NCBI GenBank assembly: GCA_945888585.1
Contig: CAMDAI010000061.1
Span: 1 to 7,373 of the forward strand
DNA: 7,373 bases
Direction of reading: 5' to 3'
Source of the DNA: Rickettsia typhi
GTDB lineage: Bacteria > Pseudomonadota > Alphaproteobacteria > Rickettsiales > UBA1997
Shown here in pieces: positions 1 through 5,408 of the stretch. The notes beneath the pieces are model-generated. The model made no database searches. It was not told the DNA's origin and saw only the letters and a program-made list of their open reading frames with translations. The translations under genes and the position numbers were made by a program. The stretch's first letter is position 1. Each line of letters opens with the position of its first letter.

Positions 1-799
1 TGTCATTAAAGTGAGCCAGAATAATTAATTTTTGCTCAGCAATTGTTGGAAGTACAATATTATTTCTGCCCATAAGTTCTTCAGTAATTTGATTAATTAG
101 CCAAGGCCTTCCATAACAAGCGCGGCCAATCATCACCCCATCAGCACCAGAAAAATCTAGGGCTTTTTTAGCATCAACAGAATTTTTAATATCACCATTA
201 GCAATAACTGGAATTGTAACCGCTTCTTTAGTTTTGCTAATCAACTCCCAATTGGCACTCCCATTGTACATTTGGCATCTGGTGCGGCCATGAACAGTTA
301 GCATTTTTATGCCAACATCTTGGGCAATTTTAGCAAGTGTCGGAGCATTTAAATTTTCGGTATTCCAGCCCAAACGCATTTTCATGGTAACAGGAATTTT
401 CACCGCTTTCACAACCGCTTCCAAAATTTTCCCCGCTAATATTTCATCCTTCATCAAAGCACTGCCAGCAAAACCATTAACCACTTTTTTTACCGGACAG
501 CCAAAATTAATATCAATAATATCAGCACCCAATTCCTCATTCAAGCGTGCCGCCTCGGCCATCACATCTGGTTCACAGCCAGCCAATTGAACTGACATTG
601 GATAATGAGAATCGTCTTTCTGACATTTCTTAAGTGATTCTCTGGTTTGCAAAATCATGGCGCGTGAAGCGATCATTTCTGAAATAACCAAAGGTGCACC
701 AAATTGCTTTACCAATTTACGAAAAGGCAAATCTGTCACCCCCGACATTGGCGCTAAAATTACATTGGTGGTTAGTTGAATATTGCCAATTTTAATCAT
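1..799 (-). CDS. dusB: tRNA-dihydrouridine synthase, DusB/NifR3 type (C-terminus outside window)
   Basis: This enzyme reduces specific uridines in the tRNA D-loop to dihydrouridine, using FMN and NADPH in the cytoplasm. Translation from the ATG at 799-797 gives 266 residues with no stop before the edge; the family is usually a little over 300, so the C-terminal helical tRNA-binding part is missing. Visible motifs: APMSGVTD (16-23, FMN phosphate and barrel entry), Q71, DINFGCP (96-102) with catalytic Cys101, MKMRLGW (139-145) with FMN-contacting Lys140, VHGRT (169-173) with His170, ANGD (200-203), and [11 protein letters not shown] (223-233). All key residues are present, so the visible part looks functional. 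It lies 32 bp downstream of the broken pentapeptide gene on the same strand and may share its transcript. The gene looks richer in G+C than the right half of the window. DusB rather than DusA or DusC is judged from the GCP.KKV.NG.AGSALM block. Confidence 0.95.
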   Translation of the reverse strand, partial: MIKIGNIQLTTNVILAPMSGVTDLPFRKLVKQFGAPLVISEMIASRAMILQTRESLKKCQKDDSHYPMSVQLAGCEPDVMAEAARLNEELGADIIDINFGCPVKKVVNGFAGSALMKDEILAGKILEAVVKAVKIPVTMKMRLGWNTENLNAPTLAKIAQDVGIKMLTVHGRTRCQMYNGSANWELISKTKEAVTIPVIANGDIKNSVDAKKALDFSGADGVMIGRACYGRPWLINQITEELMGRNNIVLPTIAEQKLIILAHFND

Positions 800-831
800 G
801 ATAAAAGTTTAATTTGTAACAATGCTGTTAT

Positions 832-1860
832 TTACAAAATTTTTAAAGGTTTTTCTAAAATTTCAATTAACCAGCCCCCTTCTAATGTTGGGTGAGGTTT
901 TGGTTCGCCATTTTCATCAAACACAAATCTCACTTCAAATCCTTCAGGCACTTTTGGAAAATTTTCTTCGACTCCCAGACAATAGCAATCCTTAAATTTT
1001 CTTTTTAAACCCTCGTTACCTTTACACTCAACTCTCCTTTCATCAGGAAAAAAATCAAATTTTTTAGTATCGCTAAAATCTGCATTTATTAAATTTGCAC
1101 CATTAAACTCTGCATCCCACAAATTTGCACCATTAAACTTTGCCCCTATTAAATTTGCACCATTAAACTTTGCCAAAAACAAATCTGCACCATTAAACTC
1201 TACACCATTAAACTCTAAATCCCACAAACTTGCATCATTAAACTCCGCCATACACAAATCTGCACCATTAAACTTTGCACAACTCAAATCTGCACCATCT
1301 CTCCATCTCTTTTTTTCTTCATCCCATTTTCCATTAAAATTAGCCTTCGCTAAATTCACATTATGACCATGAGTATCTTTGGATAAATCAAGACCTTGTA
1401 ACCAAACTTGCCCTTTATTTGTTTCGGTGGATAGATCAATTCCTATTAAATTTTTCTTATGCTTAGCTAAGGTTTCTAAAGCCTCTATTTTGCCACTATT
1501 GCCTGCGGCTGGTCTGCTTAAAACCGCCCAAGCATTATTGATTTCACTTGCAGCCGATTCCTTTTTGGCTTGTTCAAGTTGTTTTTCGTGTCTTTCTTCA
1601 CTTTTTATTGATTCATCTTTGGCTTGTTAAAGCTGTTCTTGGGTGTTTTCATATGCCTTCCAAGTAAAAGAACATGCAATGACAGTAAATACAAACATAA
1701 ACAAGTCTAATATGTGTTTAGATCCTTCAAGTGACTTGTTAAGATCAGACCAAGTACAAATTGGACAAATTACTATTAGAAAGATTAATAATAATTCCAA
1801 AATGAGTAAGTTTGTAAATCTATTGCCTATTTTTTGCTTACAAAAATTTAGAATTTTCAT
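832..1860 (-). pseudogene. membrane-anchored pentapeptide-repeat protein gene interrupted by an in-frame TAA
   Basis: One reading frame runs from the ATG at 1860 to the TAA at 834-832 (342 codons before the final stop), broken only by TAA at 1629-1627 (codon 78). Order of parts: two hydrophobic segments (about 17-36 and 48-66), a charged coiled-coil stretch (about 70-105) containing the stop, a linker AWAVLSRPAAGNSGKIEALE (110-129) of a kind I associate with bacterial pentapeptide proteins, then pentapeptide repeats built on FNGA(N/D)L (about 165-265), and a charged C-terminal tail. After the stop, the first in-frame standard start is GTG at 1359, already past the linker, so the downstream piece is unlikely to be an independent gene. 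The 77-residue upstream piece would be only a membrane hairpin. Function is unknown; such repeats form a right-handed beta-helix often used in protein binding. An assembly error or stop readthrough cannot be excluded. Confidence 0.8.
1091..1285 (-). repeat. in-frame 30-bp tandem repeats encoding the pentapeptide beta-helix
   Basis: Units begin at 1091, 1121, 1151, 1181, 1226 and 1256, with decayed partial units at 1076 and 1286. Each shares the plus-strand core gcaccattaaact followed by a more variable stretch. On the minus strand each 30-bp unit codes for two pentapeptides, roughly FNGA(N/D) then L plus four variable residues. The unit at 1181 is 45 bp because it carries an extra 15-bp half-unit (coding FNGVE), which keeps the frame and the 5-residue period. 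Identity in the core includes silent positions, so these copies probably arose by recent duplication rather than protein-level selection alone. Confidence 0.9.
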
Positions 1861-1935
1861 TTTTAGAACAGGGTAAGTTTTATTTTAGGATCAGCCGCTT
1901 GCATTTCTAGTGTTCACTTAGAGGCTCTAAAATAG

Positions 1936-1964
1936 AATCTAAGCAATAAAATTTATGCTAGATT
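1936..1964 (-). terminator. possible weak terminator of the ppi-metC operon
   Basis: Read on the minus strand, AATCTAGCA (1964-1956) can pair with TGCTTAGATT (1945-1936), a nine-pair stem with a one-base bulge, overlapping the metC stop codon. It is followed by CTATTTTA, a poor U-tract. The stem is AT-rich, so termination may be weak or absent and transcription may run on into the pentapeptide gene. Confidence 0.3.
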
Positions 1965-3162
1965 ATTTTCTTAATCTTTTAAAACCAGCATCTAAATCTT
2001 CTTTTAAATCTTCAGTGTCTTCAAGACCGATATTTAATCGTAAGCAGGTTTTATTACCGTAATTCCATTTGGTTGCGGTTCTAACTGAAGTTGCATCAAA
2101 AGGTAGAATTAAAGATTCATATCCGCCCCAAGAATAGCCCATGCCAAAATAATGTAGGTTATCAACCATTCTAGCTAAAGATTCGTTAGAATATTTGCGG
2201 TCTAAAACAATAGAAAATAAGCCAGCCGCACCGGTGAAATCGCGTTTCCACAATTCATGACCAGCATCTGATTCTAGGGCTGGATAAAAAACTTTTTCCA
2301 CTTCTGGTCTTTGTTCAAGCCATTTGGCAATTTCTACAGCGGATTTAAAGCAATGATCCATTCTAACCTTAACAGTTCTAAGACCTCTTTGAACTAAATA
2401 AGATGAGAAAGGAGCAGCAGTTACAGCCATGTAGCGGAAGGCTTCGTACATTACCCGAAAATGTTTTTCTTGGATGGTGATGGCGCCCATCATTACATCG
2501 GAGTGGCCATTAATATATTTGGTTAGGGCAGTTACTGAAACATCAACGCCATGTTCAAGCGGTTTGTAATAAATGCCGCTGGCCCATGAATTATCAAAAA
2601 TAGTAACAATATTATGTTTTTTAGCTACTTTACAAATTGCATCAACATCTTGAAGTTCAAAGCTAAGTGATCCAGGGCTTTCCATGAAAATCACTTTAGT
2701 GTTTTTCTTGATGAAGTTTTTGATTTCAGCTCCAATTAATGGATCGTAGTAAGTGGTTTCAATTCCTAATTTTTTTAAGAATTTTTCAGCAAAGCCGCGT
2801 GTGGGAGAATAAACATTATCAACCACTAACATATGGTCGCCTTGTTTTAGAAAGGCAATTAAAGCAGTGTTAACAGCTGCAGCGCCGCCAGAAGTGACAA
2901 AAGTGTTGTAACCACCTTCAATTTCAGTGATGGCTTTTTCTAAAGCAAAATTAGTTTGAGTGCCATATCTGCCATATTTTAATTCATAAGGTTCAACCAA
3001 ATCATTATTGGAATAACCTCTTTCAGCGTAAAGCAAATCTTTTAAGGTTGGAAAAACTATTGTTGAACTTTGATAGATGGGAGGATTAACCATCCAGCCT
3101 TGTTCTTTTGGATTTCTGCCGGCATGAATTATTTTTGTGGCTTCGCCAATTTTTTTTTCCAT
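1963..3162 (-). CDS. metC: cystathionine beta-lyase
   Basis: This PLP enzyme of the Cys/Met metabolism family splits cystathionine into homocysteine, pyruvate and ammonia, the penultimate step of methionine synthesis by trans-sulfuration, in the cytoplasm. The 399-residue length is normal for the family. Visible features: KYGRYGT (62-68), where Tyr63 and Arg65 match the phosphate-binding Tyr/Arg contributed by the neighbouring subunit; SGGAAAVNTAL (91-101); IFDNSWASG (188-196) with Asp190 contacting the PLP pyridine nitrogen; the Schiff-base lysine in ALTKYINGHSD (212-222), Lys215; and Arg375 (CLRLNIGLED) binding the substrate carboxylate. The block GYSWGGYESL (342-351) favours beta-lyase over cystathionine gamma-synthase or methionine gamma-lyase. 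ATG at 3162 gives the standard N-terminus, although no Shine-Dalgarno site is visible. It is the last gene of the ppi-GNAT-HIT-metC run, 17 bp after the HIT stop. Confidence 0.93.
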   Translation of the reverse strand: MEKKIGEATKIIHAGRNPKEQGWMVNPPIYQSSTIVFPTLKDLLYAERGYSNNDLVEPYELKYGRYGTQTNFALEKAITEIEGGYNTFVTSGGAAAVNTALIAFLKQGDHMLVVDNVYSPTRGFAEKFLKKLGIETTYYDPLIGAEIKNFIKKNTKVIFMESPGSLSFELQDVDAICKVAKKHNIVTIFDNSWASGIYYKPLEHGVDVSVTALTKYINGHSDVMMGAITIQEKHFRVMYEAFRYMAVTAAPFSSYLVQRGLRTVKVRMDHCFKSAVEIAKWLEQRPEVEKVFYPALESDAGHELWKRDFTGAAGLFSIVLDRKYSNESLARMVDNLHYFGMGYSWGGYESLILPFDATSVRTATKWNYGNKTCLRLNIGLEDTEDLKEDLDAGFKRLRK

Positions 3163-3179
3163 AAAATTTTTAATTAAAA

Positions 3180-3557
3180 TTATCTAATAATGTTATCAAA
3201 ATGAATTAAACCACCCAATTTCTTGCCACCAATAATATGAACATGAAAATGAGGAACGGTTTGAGATGCGTCAGATCCAACATTGCTAATTAAGCGATAT
3301 CCGCTTTTATCAACACCAAATTCTTCAGCAATTTCCTTAACTTTTTTGAAAAAATTGCCAATATCATCGCTTGAAGCTGTAGAACTAAAATCAGTAAATG
3401 AAACATATTCTTCTTTGGGAATAACTATAATATGCACAGGAGCGGCTTTAGATATGTCGTGAAAAGCTAAAATCTTTTCATCTTCATAAACTTTATTACA
3501 AGGTATTTCGCCTCTGATTATTTTGGCAAAAATATTATTCTTATCGTATTGCCTCAT
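3180..3557 (-). CDS. HIT-family (HinT-like) nucleotide hydrolase
   Basis: This is a histidine-triad protein of the branch that hydrolyses purine nucleoside phosphoramidates and aminoacyl-AMP-type adducts. From the ATG at 3557 it has 125 residues, normal for HinT-like proteins. The triad is HFHVHII (103-109): His103, His105 and His107, with His107 the expected nucleophile. Other family blocks are NNIFAKIIRGEIPC (7-20), YEDEKILAFHDI (24-35) and APVHIIVIPK (39-48). A longer reading starts at TTG 3566, but the ATG three codons in matches the family's usual N-terminus (M..YDKNNIFAKI) and has GAGAG just upstream, so it is preferred. The start overlaps the end of the GNAT gene by 17 bp, implying translational coupling. 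The in vivo substrate cannot be told from sequence. Confidence 0.92.
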   Translation of the reverse strand: MRQYDKNNIFAKIIRGEIPCNKVYEDEKILAFHDISKAAPVHIIVIPKEEYVSFTDFSSTASSDDIGNFFKKVKEIAEEFGVDKSGYRLISNVGSDASQTVPHFHVHIIGGKKLGGLIHFDNIIR

Positions 3558-4038
3558 GTCTCTCAAGATTTAATTCCATAGCAATTAATGATTCAGATTC
3601 AAAACCAAATCGATGATAAAATTTATGAGTATCTTTTCTTTCAATGCTAGTAACTAATTGAATTGCACCACATCCTTGTTTTTTAGCCTCAGTAACCGCC
3701 CAATCCATCATTATTTTGCCAATTCCTTGACTGCGAAAATTTTTATTAACCCTAACTGCTTCAATTTTAACTTTACTTCTGCCTTGATAAGATAAGCCAG
3801 AAATGAAAATAAGTTGCATAGTGCCAATTACTTTTTTTTGTGGATGATCGACTACGATTAATAAATTATCAGGGCTTTTAGTGATTGCTTCAAATGCTAA
3901 AACATAATCTTTTGGCAATGGAATTTGAAAATTTTCTCTTTTGCCACCCAAGAAATCATCAGCTAGCAAACTGACGATTTCTTCTAAATCTTCTGGTTTG
4001 GCTTTTCTAAATTTTAATTGATCTTTATTTACCTGCAT
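3541..4038 (-). CDS. GNAT-family N-acetyltransferase
   Basis: This protein transfers an acetyl group from acetyl-CoA to an unidentified amine substrate. Its 165 residues form a single GNAT fold. The signature is at 99-109: NKNFRSQGIGKIM, with Arg102-x-x-Gly105-x-Gly107 forming the pyrophosphate-binding loop, after the beta-strand KIEAVRVN (91-98). Near the C-terminus, HKFYHRFGFE (138-147) is the classic closing motif of the fold. The start ATG (4038) lies inside the last codons of the upstream cyclophilin gene (14-bp overlap in another frame), and its own end overlaps the HIT gene, so it is embedded in the operon. Nothing seen in the sequence identifies the acceptor; protein N-termini, small amines or antibiotics are all possible. 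Confidence 0.9.
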   Translation of the reverse strand: MQVNKDQLKFRKAKPEDLEEIVSLLADDFLGGKRENFQIPLPKDYVLAFEAITKSPDNLLIVVDHPQKKVIGTMQLIFISGLSYQGRSKVKIEAVRVNKNFRSQGIGKIMMDWAVTEAKKQGCGAIQLVTSIERKDTHKFYHRFGFESESLIAMELNLERHEAIR

Positions 4039-4627
4039 TGGCCATTCTAACTTTAACCATCACATCAGGATTTTTAACCATTCCACCTTGTCCTTCACCT
4101 TTTTTGATCATATCGACATATTTCATACCTTCAATTACGCGACCAAATAAAGTGTATTGCTTATCTAAAAATCTGGAGTCTTTGGTTACAATAAAAAATT
4201 GACTGTTAGCACTATTTGGGCTGGAAGCTCTGGCCATAGAAACGGCACCACGCAAATGAGGTTCATCATTAAATTCAGCTCTTAAATCAGATAATTCACT
4301 ACCACCAGTTCCTGTTCCGGTAGGGTCACCAGTTTGAGCCATAAATCCGTCAATAACACGATGAAAAAGAACTCCATCATAAAATCCTCTATTAGCTAGA
4401 GTTTTGATTCTTTCAACATGCTTTGGAGCAATTGCTGGCATAAGTTCAATGACCACCCGGCCATATTTTAAATCGATATATAAAATATTATCTGCATTGG
4501 CAGCATTGGCTGTAATTGGTGCAGTTTTGGAAGCGGCTTTGGCTCTGGGCATAAAAGATAAATTTAAAGTTAAAGTTGCTAAAACGGTAAGAGATAGTAA
4601 AACTGAGGATCTCATGATTGTTTTCAT
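4025..4627 (-). CDS. peptidyl-prolyl cis-trans isomerase, cyclophilin type, exported
   Basis: This cyclophilin catalyses cis-trans isomerisation of Xaa-Pro bonds. The N-terminus is a clear signal peptide: MKTIMR, a hydrophobic core (about 7-25), then AKA (29-31), predicting cleavage before ASK and a periplasmic location. Mature-domain motifs: FYDGVLFHRVIDGFMAQ (82-98), including catalytic Arg90 with Phe95, Met96 and Gln98; GDPTGTGTGGS (100-110); GAVSMAR (127-133); NSANSQFFI (138-146); and FLDKQYTLFGRV (153-164). The FMAQTGDP variant is one I associate with alphaproteobacteria. A TTG at 4681 would add 18 residues, but those are polar and would bury the signal peptide, so ATG 4627 (200 residues) is preferred. 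It is the first gene of the four-gene run; its stop overlaps the GNAT start. It resembles PpiA in being exported, but orthology was not tested. Confidence 0.93.
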   Translation of the reverse strand: MKTIMRSSVLLSLTVLATLTLNLSFMPRAKAASKTAPITANAANADNILYIDLKYGRVVIELMPAIAPKHVERIKTLANRGFYDGVLFHRVIDGFMAQTGDPTGTGTGGSELSDLRAEFNDEPHLRGAVSMARASSPNSANSQFFIVTKDSRFLDKQYTLFGRVIEGMKYVDMIKKGEGQGGMVKNPDVMVKVRMANAGK

Positions 4628-4721
4628 ATTAATTTTGAAATTGAGTTTAGTTTTTGACTTCACTGGATTAAAGCAATTCAAATATTAAAATCAACTTTAT
4701 ATTCTAAATTAGATTACGAAA
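4628..4721. promoter_or_regulatory. divergent promoter region between ppi operon and metallopeptidase gene
   Basis: These 94 bp separate two genes transcribed outward, so they should hold both promoters. For the minus strand, TTGATT (4694-4689) and TTTAAT (4672-4667) with a 16-bp spacer make a fair sigma-70 pair, giving a leader of about 30 bases before ATG 4627. For the plus strand, TATATT (4698-4703) could be a -10 box for ATG 4722, but I see no convincing -35. The two sites overlap, so the promoters may interfere. No operator palindrome is evident. In such AT-rich DNA these matches are weak evidence. Confidence 0.35.
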
Positions 4722-5303
4722 ATGGAAATAAAGCTTAACTATCCAGAATTAGGTGAGAAGCATAAAAATGTTTTGGTAAAATACAGTAAAAAAGCCAGAT
4801 ATGTCCGAGTTTCAATCGATGCCAAATCACAGGTAAAAATTATTATTCCTAAAAGGGGAAATATCAATCAAGCTCGGAAATTTTTTGAATCAAAATTGAG
4901 CTGGGTTAAGAGCAATATTGAAAGAATTGAGAAAAAAGCTAATGAAAGTTTATTATCCAGAAAAATTTTTAGTGCTGAAGAATTTCTGGCTAGAAATGAA
5001 TATTTAATTTTGAGATGTAAATTTTTAGCAAAAAAATATCAATTTAATATTGGAAAAATAAATTTAAGAAGACAAAAAACCATTTGGGGAAGTTGTTCTG
5101 CTAATAACGATATTAGTCTTAATGCTAATTTAATTTTCCTAGATGATGAATTGATTGATTATGTAATAATTCATGAATTGGTTCATACTAAAATCAAAAA
5201 TCACAGTAATAGATTTTGGAATTTACTAACATTAATTTTGCCAAATGCTTTGATTTTGGATAAGAAATTAAGTGATTTTCGCCCAAAATTTTATTTGAAA
5301 TAA
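4722..5303 (+). CDS. YgjP-like (DUF45, M48-type) zinc metallopeptidase
   Basis: This 193-residue protein belongs to the YgjP/DUF45 metallopeptidase family. The zinc site is HELVH (151-155), with ligands His151 and His155 and catalytic Glu152, followed by His161 in the family-typical NHSNRFW segment (160-166). Just upstream, KTIWGSCSANNDISLN (119-134) matches the conserved WGSCS...ISLN block. The N-terminal half, including the basic stretch RYVRVSIDAKSQVKIIIP (26-43), is the usual family beta-domain. There is no signal peptide, so it is cytoplasmic. ATG 4722 is the first reasonable start; no clear Shine-Dalgarno site precedes it. Substrates are unknown. Members of this family are often encoded beside type I restriction genes, so proximity to the DUF262/HNH gene may not be chance, though here the two genes converge and cannot form one operon. 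Confidence 0.9.
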   Translation: MEIKLNYPELGEKHKNVLVKYSKKARYVRVSIDAKSQVKIIIPKRGNINQARKFFESKLSWVKSNIERIEKKANESLLSRKIFSAEEFLARNEYLILRCKFLAKKYQFNIGKINLRRQKTIWGSCSANNDISLNANLIFLDDELIDYVIIHELVHTKIKNHSNRFWNLLTLILPNALILDKKLSDFRPKFYLK

Positions 5304-5309
5304 ACTTAG

Positions 5310-5343
5310 AAAAATCCAAAAAATTGAAAGCATGAATGCTTTC
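5310..5343 (-). terminator. intrinsic terminator for the DUF262/HNH gene
   Basis: GAAAGCAT (5326-5333) and ATGCTTTC (5336-5343) are perfect inverted repeats, giving a 7-bp stem with a TGAA/TTCA loop. Read on the minus strand the stem is followed by AATTTTTTGGATTTTT (5325-5310), a good U-rich tract, 66 bp past the DUF262 gene's stop. On the plus strand the sequence after the stem (TATGTTACC) has no U-tract, so this should stop minus-strand transcripts before they run antisense into the metallopeptidase gene. Confidence 0.65.
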
Positions 5344-5408
5344 TATGTTACCATATCTAATGTGTTTCATAGATTTTTACAACAATCCTTAAAACACCAA
5401 TCAAATTA

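Noticed and set aside
309..590. Plus-strand ORF of 93 codons
   Set aside because: It lies wholly within dusB on the opposite strand, shows no recognisable domain, and is a shadow of the conserved minus-strand frame.
811..840. Hairpin TTTGTAA/TTACAAA as a terminator after the pentapeptide gene
   Set aside because: The stem is AT-only apart from one G-C pair, the loop is about 12 bases, and no good U-tract follows on the minus strand before dusB.
1091..1285. Regular 30-bp repeats as a CRISPR array
   Set aside because: Repeat cores are contiguous with short partly conserved stretches of about 15 bp rather than unique spacers of about 30 bp. The whole array is an open frame coding FNGA(N/D)L pentapeptides.
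832..1359. Free-standing 175-residue pentapeptide-repeat gene starting at GTG 1359
   Set aside because: The frame is open and homologous-looking upstream to the TAA at 1627. The GTG is only the first permitted start after that stop and cuts off the AWAVLSRP...GNSGK linker, so this is a fragment of the broken gene.
1627..1629. TAA recoded as an amino acid (alternative genetic code)
   Set aside because: Most genes here (the metallopeptidase, cyclophilin, GNAT, HIT, metC and transposase) end at TAA at family-typical positions, so TAA is a normal stop in this genome.
1379..1876. Two plus-strand ORFs opposite the pentapeptide gene
   Set aside because: Both are antisense to the coiled-coil and membrane segments of the reconstructed gene and have no recognisable features.
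1918..1930. Palindrome TTAGAG-G-CTCTAA as a terminator or operator
   Set aside because: The single-base centre leaves at most a 5-bp stem with a 3-base loop, there is no U-tract, and such short palindromes are expected by chance in AT-rich DNA.
4628..4681. 18-residue N-terminal extension of the cyclophilin from TTG 4681
   Set aside because: The added residues are polar and would sit before a complete signal peptide that begins properly at ATG 4627.
4404..4688. Plus-strand ORF of 94 codons
   Set aside because: It is antisense to the cyclophilin signal peptide and N-terminal domain; its hydrophobic look comes from the opposite strand's composition.
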